NCBI GenBank assembly: GCA_028821145.1
Contig: JAPPHC010000068.1
Location: 1 to 37,442 of the forward strand
Direction of reading: 5' to 3'
From: Gammaproteobacteria bacterium
Lineage (GTDB): Bacteria; Pseudomonadota; Gammaproteobacteria; Steroidobacterales; Foliamicaceae
DNA length: 37,442 nt
Shown: piece by piece, positions 16,015-25,219 of the stretch
How the letters are laid out: every line of letters begins with the position of its first letter
Position numbering within the stretch: position 1 is the first letter of the stretch
Program-made: the position numbers and the translations under genes
The notes under the pieces: model-generated
Seen by the model: the letters and a program-made list of their open reading frames with translations, nothing else
Database searches by the model: none
Told to the model about the DNA's origin: nothing

Positions 16015-16763
16015 GACTTATCTCCGGCCATCTTCAGCAGCGGCTTGACGAGATCGATGGGCAGCGGAAACACGATAGTGGAACTGCCCTCGTTGGCCAC
16101 CTCGGTGAGCGTCTGCAGGTAACGCAGCTGCAGCGCCTGGCCTTGTTCGGCCAGCGTTGCCGCGGCTTCGGACAGTTGCGCGGCCGCCTGCCGCTCGCCC
16201 TCCGCGTGAATGACCTTGGCGCGCCGGGCGCGCTCGGCCTCGGCCTGGGCGGCGATCGCACGGATCATGCTCTCGTCCAGGTCCACGTGCTTGATCTCGA
16301 CGTTGGAGACCTTGATGCCCCAGGCGTCGGTGTGCTGATCGAGGATCACCTGGATGTCCTGGTTCAGCTTGTCGCGCTCGGACAGCATCTCGTCCAGTTC
16401 GTGCTGACCCAGCACCGAGCGCAGGGTGGTCTGCGCCAGCTGGCTGGTGGCTTCGAATACGTTCGCCACCTGGATGATGGCCCGCTCCGGATCCACGATC
16501 CGGAAATAAACCACGGCGTTGACCTTGACCGAAACGTTGTCGTGCGAGATCACGTCCTGGGTGGGCACGTCCATGACGATGACGCGCAGGTCCACCCGGA
16601 CCATCCTCTGAACCAGCGGGATCACGATGATCAGCCCCGGCCCCTTGACCTTCCAGAACCGGCCGAGCAGGAAAATCACGCCCCGCTCATACTCCGCAAG
16701 GATTCGCACCGAGGCGACAATGAGCACGAGAACGATTATTCCCGCAATAACATAAGTTAGCAT
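16011..16763 (-). CDS. Slipin (SPFH/stomatin-like membrane protein)
   Basis: SPFH-family protein of 250 residues. An N-terminal membrane helix ([20 protein letters not shown]) precedes the SPFH domain: [53 protein letters not shown] helical Ala/Glu-rich region follows ([31 protein letters not shown]). This is the bacterial/archaeal slipin type that pairs with a membrane-bound NfeD protease, as here, where the nfeD-like gene lies 10 bases upstream. The ribosome-binding site AAGGAG overlaps the nfeD stop codon. The C-terminal [11 protein letters not shown] resembles the hydrophobic site that the partner protease cleaves in archaeal homologues. Confidence 0.92.
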   Translation of the reverse strand: MLTYVIAGIIVLVLIVASVRILAEYERGVIFLLGRFWKVKGPGLIIVIPLVQRMVRVDLRVIVMDVPTQDVISHDNVSVKVNAVVYFRIVDPERAIIQVANVFEATSQLAQTTLRSVLGQHELDEMLSERDKLNQDIQVILDQHTDAWGIKVSNVEIKHVDLDESMIRAIAAQAEAERARRAKVIHAEGERQAAAQLSEAAATLAEQGQALQLRYLQTLTEVANEGSSTIVFPLPIDLVKPLLKMAGDKS

Positions 16764-16773
16764 TATTAACTCC

Positions 16774-18351
16774 TTATCCCGTTTTCTTCAACAAAGAGAA
16801 TAAGTTTGGGCGTGTCCGGCGCGCGGGCGGGGAATCCCCCACTTCCAGCCTCAGTCCGTCCACGGACTGCACGTACAGTTCCTGGCCCTTCTTCACCGGG
16901 GACGGTGCGGTGGCATGCCAACGCTCGCCCTGTACCAGCACCGGTCCGGCGCCTTCGAAGTCCTCCAGGACCACGGCCCGGCGGCCCACCAGGCTTTCCC
17001 GGCCGCTCACCACAGGCCGGCGCCGGCTGCGGGCCAGCACCACGACCAGGCCGAACATGAGCAGTCCGGCCGCCAGCCCCACGCCTCCGATCACGCGCAA
17101 CGGCGCCTCGAATCCGGGAATGCCGGTGTCAAACAGAATGATCGATCCCACAACGAATGCCACGACTCCTCCAAATCCCAATACGCCGAAGCTGGGCGTA
17201 ACGGATTCCGCAACGATCAGGCCCACCCCCAGGGCCATGAGCGCCAGTCCCGCGTAATTGACCGGCAATATGCTCAGCGCGTAGGCCGCCAGCAGCAGGC
17301 AGATGACGCCGATGACTCCCGGTATCCATGTGCCGGGGTTATAACCTTCCAGCAGCAGTCCGTAAAGACCGACGATCAGCAGCAGGTAGGCCACGTTCGG
17401 GTTGGTAAGGATCGAAAGGAAGCGGGTGCGCCAGTCGGGCTCCAGCCGCTCGACTTCCGCTCCGGCCGTCTGCAGGCGGACCTTCTCACCGTTCAGGTCC
17501 ACCTCCCTGCCGTCCGCCTTCTCAAGCAGTTCCGTCAGATCGTTGGCGATGAAGTCGGCCACGTTCATTTCGACGGCTTCCTCGGACTCCAGCGTCACGC
17601 CTTCGCGCACCGCTTCTTCGGCCCAGTCGGCGTTGCGCCCGCGCAGGTTGGCGAGCGAGCGTATCCGGGCCACGGCGTCGTTGACGACCTTGCGCTTCAT
17701 GGCCTCGGCGTCGATTTCCTCCGCGGTCCTGCCCGGAGATTCTTCGCCGTCTTCGGATTCTTCCGATTCTTCCGATTCTTCGCTGTCTTCGCCGGCTGCG
17801 CCTTCGCCCGAATCTTCCTGCGGTGCGCCCGTCTCGTCACTACCGCCGGCGGAGGATTCGTGTTCGTCGAGCAGAACCGCCCCGATCGAAGCGGCCGCGC
17901 CGGTCTGGCCCATGCTCACCGGGGTCGCGGCGCCCAGCGTAGTCGTGCGGTCCATGGCGGCGACATGGCTGGCGTAGAGGATGTAGGTGCCCGCGCTGGC
18001 TGCCTTCGCTCCGCTCGGCGTCACGTACACCGCCACCGGCACGTCGGAAGCCAGGATCGCCTTGATCATGTCTTCCATCGCGATCATCAGGCCGCCGGGC
18101 GTGTCCAGTTCAAGCACCAGGATCCGGGCGTTGCGCTCCTGCGCGGTTTCGAGGCTGGTGATGAAAAACTCGGCGGTCGCAACGCTGATGGCGTCTTCGA
18201 TCGTAAGCACCAGCGCGAGGTCCCGGGGCTCCTCTTCGACGGGTTCTTCCGGTGCATCCTGCGCCGGGCCAGCGCGCCACAAAAATACGCCCGCAAGGAC
18301 CAGCAGGGCGGACGAAAACAGGAACCTGCGCGCTTTGGAACGTGCTTGCAT
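16774..18351 (-). CDS. NfeD-family membrane serine protease (long, ClpP-like form)
   Basis: Protein of 525 residues from the ATG at 18351 (an upstream in-frame start adds 21 non-signal-like residues). The signal/anchor spans about residues 8-30. A ClpP-fold protease domain carries LELDTPGG (81-87) and [11 protein letters not shown] with probable nucleophile Ser119, as in archaeal slipin-cleaving proteases. A very acidic, repetitive insert ([20 protein letters not shown], within 163-213) interrupts the domain. Several membrane helices follow ([49 protein letters not shown]), then a C-terminal OB-type NfeD domain ([23 protein letters not shown]). It should act with the downstream slipin in membrane protein quality control. 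Confidence 0.92.
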   Translation of the reverse strand: MQARSKARRFLFSSALLVLAGVFLWRAGPAQDAPEEPVEEEPRDLALVLTIEDAISVATAEFFITSLETAQERNARILVLELDTPGGLMIAMEDMIKAILASDVPVAVYVTPSGAKAASAGTYILYASHVAAMDRTTTLGAATPVSMGQTGAAASIGAVLLDEHESSAGGSDETGAPQEDSGEGAAGEDSEESEESEESEDGEESPGRTAEEIDAEAMKRKVVNDAVARIRSLANLRGRNADWAEEAVREGVTLESEEAVEMNVADFIANDLTELLEKADGREVDLNGEKVRLQTAGAEVERLEPDWRTRFLSILTNPNVAYLLLIVGLYGLLLEGYNPGTWIPGVIGVICLLLAAYALSILPVNYAGLALMALGVGLIVAESVTPSFGVLGFGGVVAFVVGSIILFDTGIPGFEAPLRVIGGVGLAAGLLMFGLVVVLARSRRRPVVSGRESLVGRRAVVLEDFEGAGPVLVQGERWHATAPSPVKKGQELYVQSVDGLRLEVGDSPPARRTRPNLFSLLKKTG

Positions 18352-18363
18352 AAAGGGCGTAGC

Positions 18364-18396
18364 ATCATAGCACGCAAGGGTGTTCGCCGTTAGAAT
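18364..18396. promoter_or_regulatory. Divergent promoter candidates between nfeD-like gene and MBL gene
   Basis: The 83-base gap holds two -10-like hexamers facing away from each other: TATGAT on the minus strand (18364-18369), which would give the nfeD message a leader of only about six bases, and TAGAAT on the plus strand (18391-18396) ahead of the metallo-beta-lactamase-fold gene. Neither has a convincing -35. Confidence 0.3.
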
Positions 18397-18434
18397 TCGG
18401 GGTTCGCCCAGCAAATCCGCAGGGGGGACGAAAA

Positions 18435-19325
18435 ATGAAGCGTTTACTGACCTTCGCCGGCGTGCTATTCGCGCTGTCCGCGGGAGCGCAGCAGGACATG
18501 GAAAACGTGAAGATCGAGCCGGTCCCGGTAGCCGACGGTTTGTACATGCTTGTCGGGGCCGGGGGCAACATCGGCTTGTTCGCTGGCGAGGACGGCGTAT
18601 TCATGATCGACGACCAGTTCGCCGAACTGACGCCCAGGATATCCGCCGCGGTGGAGGAGTTGACCGGCGGGCCAGTGGACATGCTGGTCAATACCCACTG
18701 GCATTTCGATCACGTCGGGGGCAATGAATACTTCGGCAATGCGGGGGCGCAGATCTTCGCCCACGACAATGTGCGGGCGCTGATGAGCGAGCCGCAGACG
18801 CTTGCCCGGTTCGGCGTGAACCTGCCGCCCGCGCCGAAAGTCGCCCTGCCGCTCATCACCTTTGACGACAACATGACGTTTCACATCAACGGCGATACCG
18901 TCCTCGCCCGGCACGTGCCCAATGCGCACACGGGCGGCGACGTGATCCTGTATTTCGAGAACGCCAACGCCGTGCACACCGGCGACGTCTATATCACGCT
19001 GGGCTATCCGTTCATCGACGGCCAGCATGGTGGCCACATCGACGGCCTGATCGACGGCGCCCGGCAGGTGCTGGACTGGTCCGACGACGAGACAAAAATC
19101 ATGCCGGGCCACGGGCATTTGTCCAATCGCGCCGAGATCCAGGAGTTCCACGACATGCTGGTCGAATCACGAAGCCGGGTTCAGGCCCTGCTGGACGAAG
19201 GCAGGACGGCGGAAGAGATCGTGGCCGCCGCGCCCCTGGCGGACCTGGACGCGCGCTGGAGCAGCGGATTCATCGACGGAGTGGGATTCACCCGGGCCAT
19301 CCTTGAGGGCCTGGGCGAAGATTGA
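18435..19325 (+). CDS. Secreted metallo-beta-lactamase-fold hydrolase
   Basis: Protein of 296 residues with signal peptide MKRLLTFAGVLFALSAGAQ. The MBL metal motif HWHFDH (His88, His90, Asp92, His93) is intact. Further ligands appear in NAHTGGD (His), HTGDVY (Asp) and PGHG (His), so a di-zinc site is likely. The GAGGNIGLFAGEDGVFMIDDQF start is typical of periplasmic MBL-fold proteins of the class B3/quorum-lactonase-like group; beta-lactamase activity should not be assumed. GGGGGGAC lies upstream of the ATG. The DAHP synthase gene begins 2 bases after its stop, so they are probably co-transcribed. Confidence 0.9.
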   Translation: MKRLLTFAGVLFALSAGAQQDMENVKIEPVPVADGLYMLVGAGGNIGLFAGEDGVFMIDDQFAELTPRISAAVEELTGGPVDMLVNTHWHFDHVGGNEYFGNAGAQIFAHDNVRALMSEPQTLARFGVNLPPAPKVALPLITFDDNMTFHINGDTVLARHVPNAHTGGDVILYFENANAVHTGDVYITLGYPFIDGQHGGHIDGLIDGARQVLDWSDDETKIMPGHGHLSNRAEIQEFHDMLVESRSRVQALLDEGRTAEEIVAAAPLADLDARWSSGFIDGVGFTRAILEGLGED

Positions 19326-19327
19326 CC

Positions 19328-20692
19328 ATGGCTTTCGCACTGACCGACAAACAGGCAACGGACCAGTGGAGTCCGGACGGTTGGCTCGCCCGGGAAACCT
19401 TGCAACAGCCGGTATACCGCGACACCGAGGCGCTGGATGCGGCGCTGAAGGAGCTGTCGGCACTGCCGCCCATCGTGACCAGTTGGGAGGTCGAGTCGCT
19501 GCGCGGGGCCATCGCGGAGGCCCAGCAAGGCGAGAGCTTCGTGCTGCAGGGCGGCGACTGCGCCGAGACCTTCGAGGAATGCACTTCCGACATCATCGTG
19601 AGCCGGCTCAAGGTGCTGCTGCAGATGAGCCTGGTGCTGAGCTACGGGCTGCGCAAGCCGATCGTGCGCATCGGGCGCATGGCCGGGCAATACGCCAAGC
19701 CGCGCTCGGCGCCGCTGGAATCGCGCGAACAGGTGTCGCTGCCGAGCTTCCGCGGCGACCTGGTCAACCGGGAATCGTTCACCACCGGCGACCGGGAACC
19801 GGACCCCAGGCTGCTGCTGCGCGGCTACGAGCGCGCCGCACTGACGCTCAACTTCATCCGTTCGCTGGTGGACGGCGGGTTCGCCGACCTGCATCACCCC
19901 GAGAACTGGGACCTGGACTGGGTCAATCATTCTCCCCAGTCCCAGGCTTACGAAGTGATCGTGGACCGGATTACGCGCTCTCTGGATTTCATCGAGCACT
20001 CCACCGGGCGCGACCTGAGCCGCCTTCGCCGCACCGATTTCTATACTTCGCACGAGGGCCTGCTGCTGCACTACGAGCAGTCCCAGACCCGATTCCTGGA
20101 TCACCGCGGGCTGTGGTACGACCTGACCGCCCATTTCCCCTGGATCGGCATGCGCACGGCGCAACCCGACGGCGGGCACGTGGAGTTCTTCCGCGGGGTG
20201 GCCAATCCCATGGGGATCAAGATCGGCCCGGGCATGACGCCCGAGTGGCTGCTGGACCTGCTCCGGATCCTGAACCCGGACAACCAGCCGGGGCGCATCA
20301 CGCTGATCCACCGCATGGGCGCGGGCAGGGTCGGCGAGGTGCTGCCGCCCCTGATCGATGCGGTGCAGCGTGCCGGCGCGCTGGTCCTGTGGATGTGCGA
20401 CCCCATGCACGGCAATACCGAAACGGCATCCAACGGCCGCAAGACGCGCCGGCTCGAGAATATCGAAGCCGAGCTGAAGCAGGCTTTCGAACTGCATTCG
20501 AGCGCCGGTACCGTCCTCGGCGGCGTGCACCTGGAACTGACCGGAGAGAACGTCACCGAATGCATTGGCGGCGCGCGGGGGCTGGACGAGGCCGGTCTCG
20601 ACAGGAGCTACCGCACCCAGGTCGATCCGCGCCTGAATTACGAGCAGGCGATGGAACTGGCCATGCTGATCACGCAACAGGCGGCCGCCTAG
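19328..20692 (+). CDS. 3-deoxy-7-phosphoheptulonate (DAHP) synthase, class II
   Basis: Class II (plant-type) DAHP synthase of 454 residues that condenses phosphoenolpyruvate and erythrose-4-phosphate in the first step of the shikimate pathway. Family blocks: WSPDGW near the N-terminus, VLQGGDCAETFEE (metal-binding Cys), KPIVRIGRMAGQYAKPRS, HEGLLLHYEQ, GIKIGPGM, ITLIHRMGAGRV, WMCDPMHGNT, GGVHLELTGENVTECIGG. The ATG at 19328 is preferred over a TTG 6 bases earlier. No allosteric domain is fused. It is cytoplasmic, and its position after a secreted MBL gene looks like operon packing rather than shared function. Confidence 0.95.
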   Translation: MAFALTDKQATDQWSPDGWLARETLQQPVYRDTEALDAALKELSALPPIVTSWEVESLRGAIAEAQQGESFVLQGGDCAETFEECTSDIIVSRLKVLLQMSLVLSYGLRKPIVRIGRMAGQYAKPRSAPLESREQVSLPSFRGDLVNRESFTTGDREPDPRLLLRGYERAALTLNFIRSLVDGGFADLHHPENWDLDWVNHSPQSQAYEVIVDRITRSLDFIEHSTGRDLSRLRRTDFYTSHEGLLLHYEQSQTRFLDHRGLWYDLTAHFPWIGMRTAQPDGGHVEFFRGVANPMGIKIGPGMTPEWLLDLLRILNPDNQPGRITLIHRMGAGRVGEVLPPLIDAVQRAGALVLWMCDPMHGNTETASNGRKTRRLENIEAELKQAFELHSSAGTVLGGVHLELTGENVTECIGGARGLDEAGLDRSYRTQVDPRLNYEQAMELAMLITQQAAA

Positions 20693-20722
20693 TTGCCGGA
20701 CAGCACACTAATATCGGCGCCG

Positions 20723-22549
20723 ATGGGCGCCGATAAGACAGAAGACTTCAATCCGGGGAAATTCCTCGAGAGCCTGACCCGAAGCTGCGGCGTCTACCGG
20801 ATGCTGGACGGCAGGGGCGCCATCCTGTACGTGGGCAAGGCCAAGAACCTGAGGCGCCGGGTGGCGTCGTACTTCGGTTCGCGCAGCCATCAGCCGCGCA
20901 TCCAGAAGCTCATGAACCGCACCCAGCGGGTGGAAGTGACCGTTACCGGGACGGAGCAGGAAGCGCTGCTGCTGGAATGCAACCTGATCAAGCGCCACAA
21001 GCCGCGGTTCAATATCTATCTGCGCGACGACAAGAGCTATCCCTACATCTACGCCACCACCCGCGATCCTTTCCCGCGATTTGCCTTCCATCGCGGCGCG
21101 CGGCGCGGCAAGGGCCGTTACCTGGGCCCTTATTCCAACGCCGCGGCGGTGCGCAGCGCGCTGGGCCAGGCGCAGAAGCTGTTCCGGATCCGGCTGTGCG
21201 AGGACTCCTATTTCCGCTACCGCGAGCGGCCCTGCCTGCAGTACCAGCTGGACCGCTGCACGGCGCCCTGCGTGGGCCTGGTGAGCGAAGAGGAATATGC
21301 GGCCGACGCAAGCCAGGCGCTCTTGTTCCTGGAAGGCAAGAACGAAGCGGTGCTGGAGGACCTGCTGGGGCGCATGGAGCGGGCTGCGGAGGACCTGGAT
21401 TACGAACGCGCGGCGCTGCTGCGCGACCGGGTGGCCGCGCTTCAGCGGATACAGGCCAGCCAGTCGGTGGCGGGCGGCGCGGCGCGGGACCTGGACGTGG
21501 TCGCGGTGGCCGAAAGCGGCGGCGTCTTCTGCGTGGCCGTGTTGTGGATCCGGCGCGGCACGCTGACCGGCAGCCGGCTGTTTTTTCCCCGCGTCGTGCC
21601 GGGGGTGGAATCCGATGAAGTGTTGAGCGCCTTCATCTCGCAGCATTACTTCGAGCGCGGTGCGCCGAGGGAAGTCATTACCGGCGGACCGGTCAGCCGG
21701 CGCGACCTGCTGGAGAGCGCGCTGGGCATGCAGAGCGGCCATCGCGTGGCGGTGCGCTGGAACGTCCGCGGCTGGCGACGGCGCTGGGTCGAACTGGCGC
21801 GCCGGAACGCGGACGCCGGGGCGCGGCAGCAGGCCGCGGGCGCCCGGGGGCTCGCTTCCCAGCTGAAGGCGCTGGCGAGGGAACTGCAACTGATGCGCCC
21901 GCCCGAACGTATCGAGTGCTTCGACATCAGCCATACCGGCGGCGAGTCGCCGGTTGCCTCCTGCGTGGTCTTCTCACCCGAGGGCGCCAGCCGTTCCGAG
22001 TACCGGCGGTTCAATATCCGCGGCGCCGAAAGCGGCGACGACTACGGCGCCATTGCCGAGGCCGTGCGCCGGCGCTACGGCCGGCTGGTCCGGGAAGAAT
22101 CGCCGCTGCCTGAGCTGCTGCTGATCGACGGCGGCCGCGGCCAGCTGAATGCGGCGCGCGCCGAACTGGAAGCGCTGGGGCTGTCGAGCATGCCGGTCGC
22201 CGCCGTGGCCAAGGGCTTCGGGCGCCGCGAGGGTCGTGAGCGCATCTACATGCCGGATCTCGCCCGGCCACTGATTCCGGGGTCGGGCTCCGCGGCGCTG
22301 AAACTGATTGCGCGAATTCGCGACGAAGCGCACCGCTTCGCGCTGGAAGGCCACCGCCGGCGGCGGCACGGCGCTCGCAAGTCCTCGGTGCTGGAGGAAG
22401 TGCCGGGGCTCGGACCCAAGCGCCGCCGCCAGCTCCTGCGGCATTTCGGCGGATTGCGCGGCGTCGAGGCCGCTCCCGTGGAGGACCTGCGCAAGCTGCC
22501 CGGAATCGGCCCGGAGCTCGCGCAAAGAATCTACGGCGCGCTGCACTGA
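20723..22549 (+). CDS. uvrC: UvrC, excinuclease ABC subunit C
   Basis: Nucleotide-excision repair nuclease of 608 residues; the ATG at 20723 fits family N-termini better than an in-frame TTG at 20693. Domains in order: GIY-YIG nuclease (GVYRMLDGRGAILYVGKAKNL), a Cys-rich region (CLQYQLDRCTAPCVG), UVR helix pair that binds UvrB (LEDLLGRMERAAEDLDYERAALLRDR), RNase H-like 5' endonuclease (ECFDISHTGGESPVAS, LLIDGGRGQLN), and a C-terminal helix-hairpin-helix pair (EEVPGLGPKRRRQLL, LRKLPGIGPELAQRI). The usual Pro before GVYRM is Cys here. pgsA follows 41 bases later, the standard gammaproteobacterial order. Confidence 0.97.
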   Translation: MGADKTEDFNPGKFLESLTRSCGVYRMLDGRGAILYVGKAKNLRRRVASYFGSRSHQPRIQKLMNRTQRVEVTVTGTEQEALLLECNLIKRHKPRFNIYLRDDKSYPYIYATTRDPFPRFAFHRGARRGKGRYLGPYSNAAAVRSALGQAQKLFRIRLCEDSYFRYRERPCLQYQLDRCTAPCVGLVSEEEYAADASQALLFLEGKNEAVLEDLLGRMERAAEDLDYERAALLRDRVAALQRIQASQSVAGGAARDLDVVAVAESGGVFCVAVLWIRRGTLTGSRLFFPRVVPGVESDEVLSAFISQHYFERGAPREVITGGPVSRRDLLESALGMQSGHRVAVRWNVRGWRRRWVELARRNADAGARQQAAGARGLASQLKALARELQLMRPPERIECFDISHTGGESPVASCVVFSPEGASRSEYRRFNIRGAESGDDYGAIAEAVRRRYGRLVREESPLPELLLIDGGRGQLNAARAELEALGLSSMPVAAVAKGFGRREGRERIYMPDLARPLIPGSGSAALKLIARIRDEAHRFALEGHRRRRHGARKSSVLEEVPGLGPKRRRQLLRHFGGLRGVEAAPVEDLRKLPGIGPELAQRIYGALH

Positions 22550-22590
22550 TCCATGAGCCAGTGCGGGGCCGAATTGGCTATAGTGGCGGC

Positions 22591-23151
22591 ATGAACCTCG
22601 CGATCATCCTGACGTGGTTCCGGGTCGCCGCCATGCCCAGCATCGTGGCCCTTTTCTACCTTCCGTATCCCTGGGCGCACCCGGTTGCCGGACTGGTCTT
22701 CGGCGCGGCCGCGCTCACCGATTGGGCGGACGGCTGGGTGGCGAGGCGCTTCGACCAGGGATCGCGTTTCGGAGCTTTCCTGGACCCCGTGGCGGACAAG
22801 CTGCTGGTCATCGCGGCGCTGCTGCTCCTGGTTCAGGCCAACCCGGGGATGGTGCTGGCGCTGGTGGCGATCGTGATCATCGGCCGCGAGGTGGCCGTCT
22901 CGGCGCTGAGGGAGTGGATGGCGGCGCTCGGTCAGCGGGGGCGGGTCAACGTCATCCGGCTGGCCAAGTACAAGTCCATCGGGCAGATGGTGGCCCTGGC
23001 GTTCATGCTGTACGAAGAGCCGCTGTGGTTCCTGCCGCTTTACGACATCGGCTACGTCCTGCTGCTGTTGTCGGCGGGGCTGACTCTGCTCACGGGCGCC
23101 CTGTACATGTTGCGGGCCAGAACGGCCATGCGCAGCTCATCCGCCTCATGA
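22591..23151 (+). CDS. pgsA: PgsA, CDP-diacylglycerol-glycerol-3-phosphate 3-phosphatidyltransferase
   Basis: Inner-membrane CDP-alcohol phosphotransferase of 186 residues making phosphatidylglycerophosphate, precursor of phosphatidylglycerol and cardiolipin. The catalytic signature D-x2-D-G-x2-A-R-x8-G-x3-D-x3-D is complete: Asp44, Asp47, Gly48, Ala51, Arg52, Gly61, Asp65, Asp69. About five hydrophobic segments follow the family topology, with GREVAVSALREW and KYKSIGQM in conserved positions. The ATG at 22591 gives the normal N-terminus MNLAIILTWFR. Its stop overlaps the next gene's ATG (ATGA), so it is translationally coupled to an amidohydrolase lipoprotein that has no obvious lipid role. 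Confidence 0.95.
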   Translation: MNLAIILTWFRVAAMPSIVALFYLPYPWAHPVAGLVFGAAALTDWADGWVARRFDQGSRFGAFLDPVADKLLVIAALLLLVQANPGMVLALVAIVIIGREVAVSALREWMAALGQRGRVNVIRLAKYKSIGQMVALAFMLYEEPLWFLPLYDIGYVLLLLSAGLTLLTGALYMLRARTAMRSSSAS

Positions 23152-24560
23152 ATGCGCGCACCGGGCTCGTGGCCGGGTTCCTGCCGGTCCTGCTGGCCGC
23201 CGGCGCCTGCGCGCCCGCGCCCGAGGGCCCTCAATCCGGCATTGCGATCAGCAACGTGACCGTCATTGACGCCGTGTCCGGTGAGCGGCCGGGGCAGACG
23301 GTCCTCATCGATGGCGACCGGATCGTGCTGGTCGGTCCTGCCGATTCGATTTACTACACGGCCGCCGAGCAGATCGACGGCGCGGGCAAGTTCCTGATTC
23401 CGGGCCTGTGGGACATGCACGTTCACCTGACCTTCGACGAGCGGTTCACGGCCACCATGCCGGAGATGTTCATCCGTTACGGCATTACCAGCGTGCGCGA
23501 TACCGGCGGGTTGATGGAGAAGATCGCGCCGGTGGTGGAGCGCATGCGCGCGGAAGGCGCGGTTGCGCCGCGGGTGTTCTTCAGCGGACCGCTGCTCGAC
23601 GGCCCTACGGTGGTGTACGACGGGATCGACGCGCCGGAAATCGGCGTTCCCAACCCGGACGCCGAAACCGTTCGGTCGAGGGTCGCGGAACTCAAGTCGC
23701 AGGGCGTGGACTTCATCAAGATCTACGAAATGGTCAGTCCCGAAGTGTTTGCGGCGCTGGTCGAGGCAGCCGGGACGCACGGCCTTCCCATCGCGGCACA
23801 CGTGCCGCTATCGATGCGCGCCTCCTCGGCCGGCCCGCATGTGAACTCGATGGAGCACCTGCGCAATGTCGAGCTGGACTGCGCTGCGAACTCCGACGCG
23901 TTGCTGGAAACGCGCCGGCAGCAACTGTCGGCAGGCGAAGAAAGCTCCGGCATGAAGCTGCGCACGTTCCTGCACAGCCTGCAGCGCAGGGAAGCCATCG
24001 CCGCCTTCGATGAAGAGACGTGCGCGGAAGTTCTCGGGACGCTGCGAAATACCATTCAGGTCCCGACCGCGCGGCTGAATGCGCTTTCCATGTTTCCCGT
24101 ATTCGACCGGGACGACTGGCCGGAGGCGCTCGCCGAAATACCGCAGGCGGTGCAGGACGAATGGACCGGTCCGTCGCCCTCGCCGTGGGTCAGCCGGGAC
24201 CCGGCGCAGCGCGATCTCACGGTCGCGCAATACACGCTGGACATGATCGCGCGCATGCACGAAGCCGGCGTGCCGGTCGGCGCGGGCACGGACACGCCGA
24301 TAGCGCTTGCCATTCCCGGGTACAGCCTGCACAACGAACTGGAAGTGCTGGTCGCTGCCGGGCTAACGCCGCTTGAAGCGTTGGGCGCCGCCACGGTGCA
24401 GCCGGCGAAGTTCTTCTCGCTGGAGGATGAAATGGGCGCGATCGCCCCGGGAATGCGCGCCGACCTGGTGTTGCTGGATGCCAACCCGCTCACCGACATT
24501 CGCAATACCAGGACGATCGACCGCGTCATCGCGCGCGGCCGGCTCGTGCCCGTTCACTAG
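23148..24560 (+). CDS. Lipoprotein amidohydrolase (imidazolonepropionase-like)
   Basis: Protein of 470 residues from an ATG overlapping the pgsA stop; the longer open frame upstream is a shadow of pgsA. The lipoprotein signal ends at Cys21 (LLAAGAC). The amidohydrolase TIM-barrel metal pattern is visible: GLWDMHVHL (HxH), DFIKIYEMVS (candidate bridging Lys), IAAHVPLSM (His), NSMEHLRNVEL (His), GAGTDTPIA (Asp). The C-terminal GAIAPGMRADLVLLDANPL block completes the small beta domain. It probably hydrolyses a cyclic amide or a peptide-like substrate at the cell surface or periplasm. It resembles the two secreted amidohydrolases at 32742-35458 in family but is more divergent. Confidence 0.9.
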   Translation: MNARTGLVAGFLPVLLAAGACAPAPEGPQSGIAISNVTVIDAVSGERPGQTVLIDGDRIVLVGPADSIYYTAAEQIDGAGKFLIPGLWDMHVHLTFDERFTATMPEMFIRYGITSVRDTGGLMEKIAPVVERMRAEGAVAPRVFFSGPLLDGPTVVYDGIDAPEIGVPNPDAETVRSRVAELKSQGVDFIKIYEMVSPEVFAALVEAAGTHGLPIAAHVPLSMRASSAGPHVNSMEHLRNVELDCAANSDALLETRRQQLSAGEESSGMKLRTFLHSLQRREAIAAFDEETCAEVLGTLRNTIQVPTARLNALSMFPVFDRDDWPEALAEIPQAVQDEWTGPSPSPWVSRDPAQRDLTVAQYTLDMIARMHEAGVPVGAGTDTPIALAIPGYSLHNELEVLVAAGLTPLEALGAATVQPAKFFSLEDEMGAIAPGMRADLVLLDANPLTDIRNTRTIDRVIARGRLVPVH

Positions 24561-24589
24561 CGCAACCGCACCCATCGGGAGGAGGAAAT

Positions 24590-25219
24590 ATGAGAGCAAG
24601 TTGGCTGGCCGTCTGCGGACTGTTCCTTGCCGCGGGAGCTTCGGCCGAAACCCTTGTGTGGGACACCTCGACGTACTCCCAGGAAGTTACGCCGTGCGAT
24701 GTCGAGGCTTCGCACGGCGACGATCCGTATTCGGTGGCGCCGGGCGTGTCGCAGCAGGACATGGACTTCGCCAGCGCCATGGCGGCCTGCGAGGCGGCGG
24801 TGGAGGCCGATCCCGGCAATCCGCGCCTCAGATACCAACTGGCGCGGGTCTATGGGTACAGCGGGCAGGGCGAGAAGGCCTATCCGCACCGGGAAGCGGC
24901 AATAGCGGCGGACTACCCGCAGGCGCTGTTCGTGAACGGCTACCTGCATTTTCTGGGCATCAACAAGGCCGGGAAAGACGTATGCCGGGCGGGTAGCCTG
25001 TTTCGGCGTTCCGCGCAATACGGCCGGCTTGCGGGTCAGGTCGGATTCACGCGCTACGCCCTGGACGGCGCTTTCGAAGGCTGCGAAGTGACCATCGACC
25101 CGGAGGAACTCATGATGTTTCTCGACGCGGCGGAGGAATCGAACAATGGCTTCTACGAGAGCATGCTGATCGCTATGCTCAAGAAAGAGGTTACGGCACT
25201 TGAGGGAGAGAACGAATGA
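24590..25219 (+). CDS. Secreted cysteine-containing TPR/Sel1-like protein (tandem copy 1)
   Basis: Protein of 209 residues with signal peptide MRASWLAVCGLFLAAGASA. A strong Shine-Dalgarno (GGGAGGAGG) lies just before the ATG. The mature protein has helical repeats of TPR/Sel1 character (ACEAAVEADPGNPRLRYQLARVYGYSGQGEKAYPH, ADYPQALFVNGYLHFL, YGRLAGQVGFTRYALDG) and four mature Cys residues (TPCD, AACEA, DVCRAG, EGCE), suggesting two disulfides in the periplasm. The following gene is a recent-looking duplicate in the same order and overlaps it by 4 bases (ATGA). Function unknown; a protein-interaction scaffold is the likeliest role for this fold. Confidence 0.85.
   Translation: MRASWLAVCGLFLAAGASAETLVWDTSTYSQEVTPCDVEASHGDDPYSVAPGVSQQDMDFASAMAACEAAVEADPGNPRLRYQLARVYGYSGQGEKAYPHREAAIAADYPQALFVNGYLHFLGINKAGKDVCRAGSLFRRSAQYGRLAGQVGFTRYALDGAFEGCEVTIDPEELMMFLDAAEESNNGFYESMLIAMLKKEVTALEGENE

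Noticed and set aside
17740-17800. Tandem DNA repeat (GATTCTTCC-like units) as a mobile or regulatory repeat
   Set aside because: It lies in frame inside the NfeD-family gene and encodes its Ser/Glu-rich insert, so it is a coding low-complexity tract.
19181-20677. Minus-strand open frame (498 codons) and a plus-strand frame-shifted frame over the DAHP synthase
   Set aside because: Class II DAHP synthase motifs are continuous in the chosen frame; the others are compositional shadows.
22614-23147. Extension of the amidohydrolase frame upstream of 23148
   Set aside because: It lies out of frame inside pgsA and gives Arg/Gly-rich nonsense; the lipoprotein signal at 23148 fixes the start.
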